Assembly (NCBI GenBank): GCA_947626165.1
Contig: CANQRG010000008.1
Coordinates: 62,001 to 126,000, forward strand
Reading direction: 5' to 3'
From: an uncultured Clostridia bacterium
Lineage (GTDB): Bacteria; Bacillota; Clostridia; Oscillospirales; Ruminococcaceae
DNA: 64,000 nt
A program made the translations under genes and the position numbers. The notes under the pieces are model-generated. The model saw nothing but the letters and a program-made list of their open reading frames with translations. It had not been told where the DNA came from and searched no databases. Below, one piece after another: positions 52,244-61,025 of this stretch; positions within the stretch are counted from its first letter, which is position 1, and each line of letters begins with the position of its first letter.

Positions 52244-52471
52244 TTACAACATCTTATCCGCTTTAATAGCCTTATCGGTAAAGCTGTTGTTTTTCCACCA
52301 AGCGATAAGCGACGCTATAACCGTCCATATTGTTGATATAAGGTTTGTTACAGTGTCATCGTCTATCGGTATTGGTGATTTTCCGAATACTGCAAGTATC
52401 TGATTAATAAGTGCAAGAACAAGTAATATTGTCCTTATAAGTGTTCCTTTAGTTATGTTAATTTTTTTCAT
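52244..52471 (-). CDS. SPP1-type phage holin
   Basis: A 75-residue membrane protein with two hydrophobic segments (about 11-28 and 41-59). The text IRTILLVLALINQILAVFGKSPIPID and then SLIAWWKNNSFT is characteristic of the SPP1/phiLC3 holin family. Holins form the lesion that lets the endolysin reach the wall. It overlaps the upstream small gene by 4 bases and lies close to the CHAP lysin. Confidence 0.88.
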   Translation of the reverse strand: MKKINITKGTLIRTILLVLALINQILAVFGKSPIPIDDDTVTNLISTIWTVIASLIAWWKNNSFTDKAIKADKML

Positions 52472-52680
52472 TTCTTTATTTCCTCCTCTAAATCTGATAT
52501 TCTGTGATCTGCTACCTTAAGTTTTTCCTCAACTACAGGCATTCTTTGAGCAAAGTTGTTATGCTTCTCAACCTTTATCTCTAGCTGTTTAACTCGGTAA
52601 CTCATCACACGAAATCCGCTGTAACTTCCTAAAGCAGTTCCGAGCAACGATACTATGGCAACTATTATTTCACTTGTCAT
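52468..52680 (-). CDS. XhlA-like small membrane protein of the lysis module
   Basis: A 70-residue protein with an N-terminal hydrophobic segment (IIVAIVSLLGTALGSYSGF) and a C-terminal coiled coil (VKQLEIKVEKHNNF, then VVEEKLKVADHRISDLEEEI). This layout matches XhlA/hemolysin-like accessory holins. It lies directly between endolysin and holin and overlaps both (1 and 4 bases). Confidence 0.7.
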   Translation of the reverse strand: MTSEIIVAIVSLLGTALGSYSGFRVMSYRVKQLEIKVEKHNNFAQRMPVVEEKLKVADHRISDLEEEIKK

Positions 52681-53345
52681 TATCCTTTCCTCCTCAACTG
52701 CTGTTTTTTAGTTCTGGTTTTTCTTATCGCCCAGTAGTAGCGGTTATCATACAGAACCTTTACAAGCTCTCGACCGCCTTTTTTCTCTCCGCTTCCGGCT
52801 ACGACCTTTACCGTTTTTGCCTTTATACTCTTGACCTTGTTTTTCTTTTTGATACTAGTTGATTTGTAAAGACCCAGTTTGCCTTTCTTTGTTACAACAT
52901 TAAAGGTTATAAGCTCCTCTTTCTTTACTACAACGTGACCTTGCAAATTAAATTGTTTCATCCAATTATCAAGCGACATCTTTTTTAGTACGCCGTCATC
53001 ATAAGATACAGCATTATCAGCGTTCCCATTCGCCTCTGTGAAATACACTGTATTACCGATTACATATTCAATGTATCTAACGTGACCGTATGTACCGCCG
53101 TTAAAACAAGCTATAGAATTTGGCTTAGGGTATTTTGAAACCTGAAAGCCGTCATTCTTACAGCTTTGATAAACGTCTTTAGCGTTACCTCTTGCGCCAA
53201 TATAAACGCCTTTCCTTTCATAAGCTCGTCCTTGTGTATACCATACACACTGACCTCTTGAGGCAGTGTTTATCGGTGGTTTATAATACTTGCTGTTAAA
53301 ATCAGCTAACCGCTTGCCAAGTGATTTTTCATAGTTTATTGACAT
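52680..53345 (-). CDS. CHAP-domain endolysin with SH3-like wall-binding end
   Basis: A 221-residue lysin. The CHAP amidase/peptidase domain spans about residues 20-140, with catalytic Cys33 (RGQCVWYTQGR) and His88 (TYGHVRYIEYV), followed by YFTEANGNAD. Residues about 150-221 form a basic SH3-like segment (KKGKLGLYKSTSIK, then LVKVLYDNRYYWA) that probably binds the wall. No signal peptide, as expected with a holin next to it. Confidence 0.88.
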   Translation of the reverse strand: MSINYEKSLGKRLADFNSKYYKPPINTASRGQCVWYTQGRAYERKGVYIGARGNAKDVYQSCKNDGFQVSKYPKPNSIACFNGGTYGHVRYIEYVIGNTVYFTEANGNADNAVSYDDGVLKKMSLDNWMKQFNLQGHVVVKKEELITFNVVTKKGKLGLYKSTSIKKKNKVKSIKAKTVKVVAGSGEKKGGRELVKVLYDNRYYWAIRKTRTKKQQLRRKG

Positions 53346-53379
53346 TGTTTCATCTCCTTATAAATTTTGAAAGTATTTA

Positions 53380-54156
53380 TTATGTCGTCTCCTTATATCC
53401 CATAATTTCATATATGTAATATCCAACATTCCCTGTAGGGTGCCAGTAATAGGTTGTACCCTTACTTATTTGAGCTATAGTACCGTTTACAACCTTATTA
53501 CCTTTCCAAGTAGTAGTAACCGACGTATAGCTACTGCTAGTATATGAGGATGGCGGTGTAAGAACTGTGCATAATTGAGCATTTGCACTAGAACTTGTGC
53601 CTATATAGTAAATTTTTATTATGCTAGGGACAAAGTTAATAACTTTATAGTAACTATCTGCATTGTCGCCTCCATCCGAAGTGAAATGCAATGTACCGCA
53701 AGCATATTGAGGAACAGAAGAACTAGTAATCTTGTCCTCTAAACTAGATATATCATTAGATAAACTAGATATATCTGTAGATGTCGCTAAAGATGTCCAG
53801 CCTGTAGTAGTATATGAATATGAACCAGAAGATGAACTTCTAGTACGCCTTACTCCTCTAACAAACAATGCAGAGGGATATGTGCTTGAAGCTGTTGACG
53901 TATATCCAGTTGTGATAAATAACTGTCCTACTCTTTCTCCCGTACTGCTACCGTCTGCTGATGGAAATACACAAAGTACAAAATTCCTGCTTACAATTGG
54001 AATATTTGAATATGAAACTGTTCCAAGTCCGTAATACCATCCGGGTGTAAACACAGTATTCAAATCTGCTCCACTTTCTAACTCAATGCCGTTTTTCATT
54101 AACGAAATAGTATCGTCTATCTCTGTTCCTGTAAATATACTGTTGTAATCGCTCAT
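53380..54156 (-). CDS. Phage tail fibre protein with tip domain shared with the 50216-50800 product
   Basis: A 258-residue fibre protein. The N-terminal half has a beta-rich receptor-type segment (FTPGWYYGLGTVSYSNIP). A short helical coil (DISSLSNDISSLEDKI, about 130-146) leads to a 110-residue tip whose sequence, ending YEIMGYKETT, is nearly duplicated in the last gene of the operon. It lies between the tail hub gene and the lysin. Confidence 0.75.
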   Translation of the reverse strand: MSDYNSIFTGTEIDDTISLMKNGIELESGADLNTVFTPGWYYGLGTVSYSNIPIVSRNFVLCVFPSADGSSTGERVGQLFITTGYTSTASSTYPSALFVRGVRRTRSSSSGSYSYTTTGWTSLATSTDISSLSNDISSLEDKITSSSVPQYACGTLHFTSDGGDNADSYYKVINFVPSIIKIYYIGTSSSANAQLCTVLTPPSSYTSSSYTSVTTTWKGNKVVNGTIAQISKGTTYYWHPTGNVGYYIYEIMGYKETT

Positions 54157-54174
54157 ATATTTTCCTCCTTTTAA

Positions 54175-55692
54175 TTATGGCTTTACCTTAAAATAACTAC
54201 TTTCATTTGTCTGCAACCGATGTCCGTCAGCCGTAATAAAATAATCGCCATCTTGATAATTGCTGTACTCTTTGGAACAGATTGCAATTGCCGTTGCTAA
54301 AAAGCCTCCAGTACAGTCGATTGACAGGCTTGTTATAGTACCAATATAGTATCTGTTTCGCACCCAAATAATATATGTTTTACCTACCTGTTCGTCGTTA
54401 AGCACAAGTTTGAATGTTATCTTTTTACGCTTTTGATAATATTCTAAGCACCTATTTCCTATTTCTTCGGCATTTTCTGATGTTATCAACGTACAATCTT
54501 TAATCTCTGCCTGAGTATCTTGTTCTTGCTCTCCGACAGTAAACACTGTTTGATTATCAACTAACCTTAAAGCATTGATAGCCCCGTCGTAACTAGACGC
54601 TTTCATACTATTTGGCGTATCATCAGCAAAATACATAAAACGTGAGAAAAATGTCGTTGCAAAATAATCTCTTGGGTAATTCAAATTAAGAATTGTAGCA
54701 TTAACTAAATAATTATTCTTTTTTGCATCTTTAATATATCTATCAGATCTATCAATAGGTCCCGTTGTACTAAAGCTTCCTGTCTCCGAGTTAAACCCCC
54801 ACCTAATATTAGCATTATAGTAACCGTCTGAACCTGCTTGTACCTCCTTTATAGGCTGCATACATATAAGCTCACCGAATATCCACAGCTTATTACCTGT
54901 ATAACAAGTTGCTGTATTATTTCCGTTAGCTTTCGTCCAAATCAACTGATTGCTTCCATCCGTTGAAGCAGACTGTGTTGATGTTTTTAAATCGTGTGCT
55001 GTAACAGCAATTGAACCAATATAATCTGTAAGCTCTGCTGTGCTTTCAAATTTCTGACCTTTAGTAATCGTATATCGAGTATTCTCTTTGTTTTTGATAA
55101 TATTTATCTTATCACTTCTGGCACAGCTTACTTCCGCACCTATAGCAAAGGCAAGATATTGAAGCGCCACTCTGTGAGTTACAACCGGCAAATGCCCGTA
55201 TACCGGCAAATCTTTTAATGAATCTTCTATGTAATATTCAAATCCGGCGTCGTTTAAAATGTCTGCCGCAAGTTCTCCTGCAGTTTTTCGCGATTTTGAA
55301 TATACATTCTGGTCTACTATTGTGTTATAATACTCTCCCCAGTAAAATGTGGTTTTGCCTAATAGATTTATTGCGTCCAAGCATTCAATCGTTATCTGAG
55401 TGCTGTCAGCAGATGTAGCGATGTCATAGTAGAACAATCCCATAAATCGTTCTACTCCGTCTATTTTTTCGTAAATCTCTATTTTGTCATTTTCAGCTAG
55501 TCCAAATATGTTTTCCTCAAGCAATAAATCAAGGTCGCCGTCAGGACGATATAACGATATTGTCGCCTTATTACTGCTCAGATTAATTGATAAAGGATCT
55601 ACCTCTTCCAAAATAGTAACGCTTCTAATCTGAGCCTCTGAGAACACCAATCCTTTTTCAGGTACTTTTACTATACAGCTTGTTTTTCTCAT
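54175..55692 (-). CDS. Phage tail hub / baseplate protein (Tal-like)
   Basis: A 505-residue protein in the place of the tail-associated hub that follows the distal tail protein. The N-terminus (VPEKGLVFSEAQIRSVTIL, then LSSNKATISLYRP) and the later GLFYYDIATSADSTQITIECLD fit the gp27-like hub fold. The middle part (IVDQNVYSKSRKTAGELAADIL) is typical of Siphoviridae Tal proteins. No lytic domain is visible at the C-terminus. Confidence 0.7.
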   Translation of the reverse strand: MRKTSCIVKVPEKGLVFSEAQIRSVTILEEVDPLSINLSSNKATISLYRPDGDLDLLLEENIFGLAENDKIEIYEKIDGVERFMGLFYYDIATSADSTQITIECLDAINLLGKTTFYWGEYYNTIVDQNVYSKSRKTAGELAADILNDAGFEYYIEDSLKDLPVYGHLPVVTHRVALQYLAFAIGAEVSCARSDKINIIKNKENTRYTITKGQKFESTAELTDYIGSIAVTAHDLKTSTQSASTDGSNQLIWTKANGNNTATCYTGNKLWIFGELICMQPIKEVQAGSDGYYNANIRWGFNSETGSFSTTGPIDRSDRYIKDAKKNNYLVNATILNLNYPRDYFATTFFSRFMYFADDTPNSMKASSYDGAINALRLVDNQTVFTVGEQEQDTQAEIKDCTLITSENAEEIGNRCLEYYQKRKKITFKLVLNDEQVGKTYIIWVRNRYYIGTITSLSIDCTGGFLATAIAICSKEYSNYQDGDYFITADGHRLQTNESSYFKVKP

Positions 55693-55704
55693 AAAATCCT
55701 CCGC

Positions 55705-56133
55705 TTATATTTCGTCAACACTATGCGGACCGACCGCAATAAAATTGACAGTCATAGATTCCCACCATGTACCCTGTTTATCTCGGTCGCGTTTTAACGC
55801 TACTGTTACCTTGTCAGGATACATAAGAAATGTGACCCTGCCTAATGGTGTCCACACCTTTACGTTATGCCCCGTTCCGTTATCAATAGTGCTTTCAGAG
55901 CTTAACAGCTTCCATAGCTTTGAAAAATCGGTTGATTGCTTTTCTGCTCCGTATCCGTAGCCTATTGTTATGGATTGATTAAAAAACACACCGCCCAGCT
56001 CATAATTTAATTTATAATCCTCTGTACGTTCAGCGTATTTATATATAAATTCTGTATCAAGGCTGACGGATAGAACATCTACATCATACAGTTTTCCGTC
56101 AACGGTAATACCTCTTTCTGCTTTATATGCCAT
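55705..56133 (-). CDS. Phage distal tail-like protein
   Basis: A 142-residue beta-rich protein (GITVDGKLYDVDVLSVSLDTEF, then WTPLGRVTFLMYPDKVTVALK) immediately after the tape measure gene, with 1-base overlap. Position and size suggest a distal tail or DUF6711-like baseplate component. No enzymatic motif is seen. Confidence 0.6.
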   Translation of the reverse strand: MAYKAERGITVDGKLYDVDVLSVSLDTEFIYKYAERTEDYKLNYELGGVFFNQSITIGYGYGAEKQSTDFSKLWKLLSSESTIDNGTGHNVKVWTPLGRVTFLMYPDKVTVALKRDRDKQGTWWESMTVNFIAVGPHSVDEI

Positions 56134-59100
56134 TACACTCTCACCAGATTTCCGTTATTTGTTCCCTGACGCTTTTCCTCACGTTTGATTTTAAATGTCA
56201 GGTACTTTATAAATTCAGATTCATTTCCGCTTACCTCTATCACAACGTTTGTACTGCCATTGCCTATTCCCGATTCTTTCAAAGCATCAAGAAATGCCTG
56301 CTTCATAGTGCTTACAGGGGAAACGACCTCCGGCTCACGCTTGTTATCACCAAGCACAGCAGTAAACTCACCGAAGTTAGCCGGTACTACTGTTCCTGTT
56401 GCAAGACGCGGTAATTCAACTTCTCCAAGTGTTTTCAAATCAAAGCCGAACTTCTTTCCTCCAATTGCAGGAACCCAGTCAGGAACATCAAAGGAAACCT
56501 TATTAAGTCCTTTTATAAGCAGATTAATTCCGCTGATAAAGAAATTAATAAAACTCTCTACTCCTCCAAGAATTGCATTTATTATGTCCTTAATACCACT
56601 CCACATTTTACTGAAAGCCGATTTAATAGGTTTTGTTACATGGTCGCTGAACCAATTGGCAACCTTACTCCAAATTTCTTTTATGCCATTCCAAGCACCC
56701 GAAAATATATTCTTAAACCACGTTCCAATGCCACTGAAAACATTCTTGATATCAGACCATCTATTTGAAAACCATTCGCCAATTGCCCCAAAAACATTTT
56801 TTATACCGTTAATGGCTGCTGTGAACTTCTCCTTAAACCAAGTACCCACATTTGAAAATACGGTTTTTATTCCAGACCAAATATTACTGAAAAACTCTTT
56901 TACCTTAGAAAAAACATTTTTTATGGCATTAAAAGCGTTTGTGAATATATTTTTAAACCAAGCAACTACTCCAGAAAATACGTTTTTAATACCTTGCCAA
57001 ACCTTGCTGAAAAATTCTTTTACTTTGCTCCAAACGCCTTTTATAACATCCCAAGCGCCAATGAAAAATCCTTTAACAGCTTCCCATACAACGCCAGCTA
57101 TTTCTTTTACCTTATCCCAGAGATTTTTCCAAAATTCTCTGAATCCTTCGCATTTGTTCCAAAGTAAAACGAAAACTCCTATTAAAGCAGTTATAGCAAT
57201 AATGATTAATGAGATTGGATTCATACTCATAACAAGGTTTAACGCACCTTGAGCAGCGGACGTTGCTACAGTTGCAACCTTTTGAGCTATTAATGCTGCT
57301 TTCTGTAATGCTAGTTGAATTATATTCTTCATAATAGCTGCAGTGTTTTTTATGATATTAGCTGTTGCAGTAGCTATATTTTGTGCGAAACTTGCAAGCT
57401 TTGCTGCACCGTCTTTTACTTTACTTGCAAATTCACCTATCTTGTTTTTGATAATAGCTGCCGTATTTTTAATAATATTGGTTGTTGCCGTAGCAATGTT
57501 CTGTGCAAATTCTGCGAGTTTCGTTGCGCCGTCCTTTATTTTACTTGCAAACTCACCTATTTTGGATATTCCATTCTTCACTTCACCTACAAATTTATTT
57601 ATTTTATTCGGTATATCCTTTATCTTTTCAGCAAAATCTTTAATACTGTTTATTCCTTTTTTTACTTCTGAAACAAAAGTACTTCCAATCTTAACAGTAC
57701 CAATCGTTCCTGCAAGACCTATAAATGCACCTTCTAATGGAGATACGCCGTCACTTGCCAAACCTTGTACTATTCCTTTTACTGTTCCGAAACTTCCTGA
57801 AATAGCATTTCCTATTGCAGTCATAACTCTATCAAAAATTCCAGACCAATCTATATTAGAAAGAAAAGTTCCAATATCCTGCCCTATTTTATTCCAATCT
57901 ACCTCGCCTAAATATGTTCCTATTTCAGTAAAAAGCCCCTTAATGGCTTCACCTACTGTCTTTCCGGCTTTCGACCAGTCTATGGAACTAAAAAACTCAT
58001 TAATAGAAGTAGATATACCGCTTGCAAAGCTACCCCAATCATAAGTAATGACAAAACCATAGGCAGTATCTATTAAACCTTGAACAGAATCTCCAAGTGC
58101 TTGACCAATCAAAGCCCAGTCTATCCCTGAAATCACTTGATTAAGACGATTAGCCATACCTGTGCCTAATTTAGTCCAGTCAATATTATTAACAAAATTA
58201 TAAAGTGTTGTTGCAACACCATTTAATCCGTTAACAATTATGTTTACAACACCCTGCCAATCAATTGTGTTAAATAAACTTGTTACATATGTAGCTAAGG
58301 ATGTTCCCAAAGTTGCCCAATCGAAGTTACTTATAAAACCGTCAAACAAACCGATTGTTACATTCATCTTGTTACCTACAGTTTGTCCTAATAAGTCCCA
58401 ATCAACTGCGCTTATTATTCCGTTCAACCCTTGTGCTAAAGATGCACCAATAAGTTTCCAGTCTACAGATGTTAAAGCCGTGTTTATAACTGACAATACA
58501 TCATTGATTTTACTGCCAAGATTACTTCCAATGCCTTTCCAGTCTACATTTCTGAAAAAATCATTTATCTTAGCTCCAAAGTCCTTTAAAATGTCTTGTA
58601 TTCCCTTAATATCAAGATTTTTTAATGCCTTTTCCGCTTTACCTGTATCAACTGTAGGTGAAGTTGCCGCAGACAACGCAGAGCTTCCTGTCTTTGAATC
58701 ATCACTTTTCTTTGATAAAGTATTTAATTTATCAAAGCTGGCAAGGCTTCCCTTGTTTGCCTTCTCCGCCTTTTTTGCATTGCTAGCCATTTCAGAATAG
58801 TTGTCAGCCGCCTCACTTGATGAATCGGCTACCTCTGCCGTACTGGAGGCTACTGCCCCTGCACCGCTTGAGCTTTGCATTTCTATACCGAATACACTTG
58901 CAAGAGCGTCAGCCGCATTTTGTGCTACCTTGATAAGCTGTGACATTGCACCGTTTAAAGTCCTTACAGCAGGAAGCAACACATTCATTAGTACGCCGCC
59001 TATAACAGTGGAAAACTCCTTCCACTTCTCAGAAAGCATTCTTGTTTGGTTAGCCCAGCCGTTTGAAGTTCTTGCAAAGTCACCCTGTGCAAGAGATGTC

Positions 59101-59795
59101 TGCTGCATAACGTAATTGTATCTTAGCTGTACCTTTTCAGCCTGTGACATCTCTCTGTATGATGTTTGTATACCCTGAGATAATGCGTAAGCCTCAAGAT
59201 TAGCCTCAGTCATTACAACACCAAACTGCTTTAAGGTTTCAGTTTCACCTGTATAAATTGATTTAAGCGCAATGCTCGCTATATCCTGCTTGACATTGTA
59301 AAACGACGCCATATCTGCCGAAAGACCCGTCAACGCTACAGCCATATCGGTGGCAGCGTCCTCACTTAGTCCCATACCTGAACCCATAGCGGCAAATATA
59401 GAACCTGTCTGCTTTGCAGTCAGCTTTGATATACCGTAGGTCTCAACACAGGTTTCAGCGAATTTCTCCATTTTTTCAGAAGATTTACCGAAAGAAACAT
59501 CAACTACGTTTTGAGCCTCAGCAAGGTCAGACGCAGATTCGATAGCTTCTTTGCCGAAGTTAAATATCTTTACTCCTGCAAATGCTCCGGCAGCGACCTT
59601 TGCAAAGCTCATAAACGAGCTTCTCAATCCTGATATCGAATTTTGAGCGCTTACTGCACCTTTGCTGAATGGATTGAAAATGCCTGACATCTTGCCTTTA
59701 AGCAAATTCAGAGATTTTCCTAAATTGCTTGTTCCTTTGTTAAAGCCTTTGCTGTCTATTTTAGTATCAAAATTTAAGCTGCCGTCAACAGCCAT
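56133..59795 (-). CDS. Phage tail tape measure protein
   Basis: A 1220-residue protein that sets tail length. Residues 1-330 form the TMP core with ASDLAEAQNVVDVSFGKSSEKM and the KWKEFSTVIGGVL region. Residues about 400-720 carry eight or more units ending in DW (for example SVDWKLIGASLAQGLN and NIDWTKLGTGMANRLN). Residues about 860-890 are hydrophobic. Residues about 900-1080 hold Trp- and Phe-rich units of the form WFKNIFSGAWNGIKEIW. TAGGTGATACT precedes the ATG. Confidence 0.95.
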   Translation of the reverse strand: MAVDGSLNFDTKIDSKGFNKGTSNLGKSLNLLKGKMSGIFNPFSKGAVSAQNSISGLRSSFMSFAKVAAGAFAGVKIFNFGKEAIESASDLAEAQNVVDVSFGKSSEKMEKFAETCVETYGISKLTAKQTGSIFAAMGSGMGLSEDAATDMAVALTGLSADMASFYNVKQDIASIALKSIYTGETETLKQFGVVMTEANLEAYALSQGIQTSYREMSQAEKVQLRYNYVMQQTSLAQGDFARTSNGWANQTRMLSEKWKEFSTVIGGVLMNVLLPAVRTLNGAMSQLIKVAQNAADALASVFGIEMQSSSGAGAVASSTAEVADSSSEAADNYSEMASNAKKAEKANKGSLASFDKLNTLSKKSDDSKTGSSALSAATSPTVDTGKAEKALKNLDIKGIQDILKDFGAKINDFFRNVDWKGIGSNLGSKINDVLSVINTALTSVDWKLIGASLAQGLNGIISAVDWDLLGQTVGNKMNVTIGLFDGFISNFDWATLGTSLATYVTSLFNTIDWQGVVNIIVNGLNGVATTLYNFVNNIDWTKLGTGMANRLNQVISGIDWALIGQALGDSVQGLIDTAYGFVITYDWGSFASGISTSINEFFSSIDWSKAGKTVGEAIKGLFTEIGTYLGEVDWNKIGQDIGTFLSNIDWSGIFDRVMTAIGNAISGSFGTVKGIVQGLASDGVSPLEGAFIGLAGTIGTVKIGSTFVSEVKKGINSIKDFAEKIKDIPNKINKFVGEVKNGISKIGEFASKIKDGATKLAEFAQNIATATTNIIKNTAAIIKNKIGEFASKVKDGAAKLASFAQNIATATANIIKNTAAIMKNIIQLALQKAALIAQKVATVATSAAQGALNLVMSMNPISLIIIAITALIGVFVLLWNKCEGFREFWKNLWDKVKEIAGVVWEAVKGFFIGAWDVIKGVWSKVKEFFSKVWQGIKNVFSGVVAWFKNIFTNAFNAIKNVFSKVKEFFSNIWSGIKTVFSNVGTWFKEKFTAAINGIKNVFGAIGEWFSNRWSDIKNVFSGIGTWFKNIFSGAWNGIKEIWSKVANWFSDHVTKPIKSAFSKMWSGIKDIINAILGGVESFINFFISGINLLIKGLNKVSFDVPDWVPAIGGKKFGFDLKTLGEVELPRLATGTVVPANFGEFTAVLGDNKREPEVVSPVSTMKQAFLDALKESGIGNGSTNVVIEVSGNESEFIKYLTFKIKREEKRQGTNNGNLVRV

Positions 59796-59846
59796 AGTAT
59801 CACCTAACTTTCATATTGCCACTGGCTCGCTAGGTGCGCTCGGCTG

Positions 59847-59972
59847 TTATTTAAATCTGAATATATTTTCTTTCTTGCATTTAGGACAAATTTTTCTTAT
59901 TATCCCTTTGCAGTTAGCTTCAAAAAGCACTTTTCCGCACTTTTTACATTTAACCTTTACTAACTTCTCAAT
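59847..59972 (-). CDS. Com-like four-Cys zinc-ribbon protein, probable ATT start
   Basis: A 41-residue frame with GAGGAG 6 bases before ATT (59972-59970) and no ATG, GTG or TTG in frame. It contains KCKKCGKVLFEANCKG and then ICPKCKKENIFRFK, i.e. two CxxC pairs as in the Com protein of phage Mu, a zinc-finger activator of mom translation. It lies between Gp15 and the tape measure gene. Both the reading frame and the Cys pattern support it; the start codon is inferred. Confidence 0.65.
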   Translation of the reverse strand: MEKLVKVKCKKCGKVLFEANCKGIIRKICPKCKKENIFRFK

Positions 59973-59991
59973 TCCTATCTCCTCTTTTCAC

Positions 59992-60546
59992 TCAAACTTC
60001 ACCGACTAAATTGTTTATGAAGTCGATTTCCGCCTTTTCCTCCTCAGTGTAAACGGGGTGAATATCAATAATGTCCTTGTTGTCTCTGTAAAATTCCTGC
60101 TCATATTTCTCGAGCTTTTTGCCTTTTGCCTTTTTTCTGCGAATATTAACTACCTGAGAATATAAGCCCTCGCCCATCTCAGAAAACAGTCCAAGAAACG
60201 TCCACCAGTGCATATATCCAAGCTCTCTTACTTCCTTTCCGGCTGCTTTATTGATTGCAGAGAATATATAATGCTCATCTTGTTTCCAATCAATTAGCTT
60301 GGAAGGTGCTTTCTTTGACTTAGGCATATCGCCGCCGTCTAAAAACCAAGAGGCTTTTTCGTATGCCTTTTCTATATCGTCAGGTACTTTCTCAAAGAGA
60401 CACTCTACACATACCTGTACCTTTTCAGCAATATTAAGACTTCTATCGTCAAACGCCTCAAAAATAAGCAAAGCAACACGGTAATCGCTTCTTATCGGAT
60501 AGTCTTTACCGTCTATATCCAGGCTTTTGGGAAGAATACCTATCAT
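59992..60546 (-). CDS. Bacteriophage Gp15-family protein
   Basis: A 184-residue protein of the Gp15 family (IDGKDYPIRSDYRVALLIFEA at the start; GYMHWWTFLGLFSEMGEGLYSQVVNIR in the middle; KLEKYEQEFYRDNKDII near the end). In A118-like phages this protein lies just before the tape measure and acts as a tail assembly chaperone part. Its ATG overlaps the stop of the preceding gene by one base. Confidence 0.9.
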   Translation of the reverse strand: MIGILPKSLDIDGKDYPIRSDYRVALLIFEAFDDRSLNIAEKVQVCVECLFEKVPDDIEKAYEKASWFLDGGDMPKSKKAPSKLIDWKQDEHYIFSAINKAAGKEVRELGYMHWWTFLGLFSEMGEGLYSQVVNIRRKKAKGKKLEKYEQEFYRDNKDIIDIHPVYTEEEKAEIDFINNLVGEV

Positions 60547-60965
60547 TATTTCACCGCATTTGTATATTTAGCAATTCTTTTCTTAGATTGCTTCGTTTCC
60601 TTATCTAATGAGCTTTCAACGATAGGAAGTAAAGCGTCAATTAAATTTGCATATAAAGGTTGCCCTCCGGCAAGAGACAGACAGTTAACTGTTCCAAAAG
60701 CAGGAGTACAAACATCATTACCAAAAACAGTGTTTATCTCTTCTCTTATCTCTCTGTCACATTCAGCGGCGATTTTTCCTAATTCATCAGTATCGCTTGC
60801 CTCAGCGTCTTTATACTTTTTTTCCAACTCCTCAAGCCTTTTCTGTGAAGCTGTTATTCTTTTTAAAATTCCAAAATCACAAGGATTGAACCTTACAATA
60901 CGGCTTTCATCTCCGTTTACTGCAAACTCCTTAAATCCGTCATTAAACTTAAGTATTTCTGCCAT
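60546..60965 (-). CDS. Phage tail assembly chaperone-like protein
   Basis: A 139-residue acidic and helical protein (ILKRITASQKRLEELEKKYKDA near residue 33) in the chaperone position between the tail tube and Gp15, as expected in siphoviruses. It is coupled to Gp15 by a TAATG overlap. I looked for a slippery sequence at its 3' end, as in the G/GT system, and saw none. Confidence 0.7.
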   Translation of the reverse strand: MAEILKFNDGFKEFAVNGDESRIVRFNPCDFGILKRITASQKRLEELEKKYKDAEASDTDELGKIAAECDREIREEINTVFGNDVCTPAFGTVNCLSLAGGQPLYANLIDALLPIVESSLDKETKQSKKRIAKYTNAVK

Positions 60966-60994
60966 AATAGTCCTCCGTTCTGCGCTTATACGCT

Positions 60995-61024
60995 AAAAAT
61001 AAAAGAGCGGAATATCCGCTCTTT
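60995..61024 (-). terminator. Internal terminator after the tail tube gene
   Basis: On the minus strand AAAGAGCGGA pairs with TCCGCTCTTT (61024-61015 with 61011-61002), followed by TATTTTTAG. It lies right after the major tail tube gene and before the chaperone genes, which would lower downstream dosage. Confidence 0.8.
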
Positions 61025-61025
61025 A

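Noticed and set aside
56185-57252. 355-codon plus-strand frame opposite the tape measure gene
   Set aside because: It is antisense to repeat-rich coding DNA, has no ribosome site and its residues mirror the repeats.
60540-60560. Possible G/GT-type frameshift between the chaperone gene and Gp15
   Set aside because: The overlap is a simple TAATG with no slippery heptamer and both genes have normal starts.
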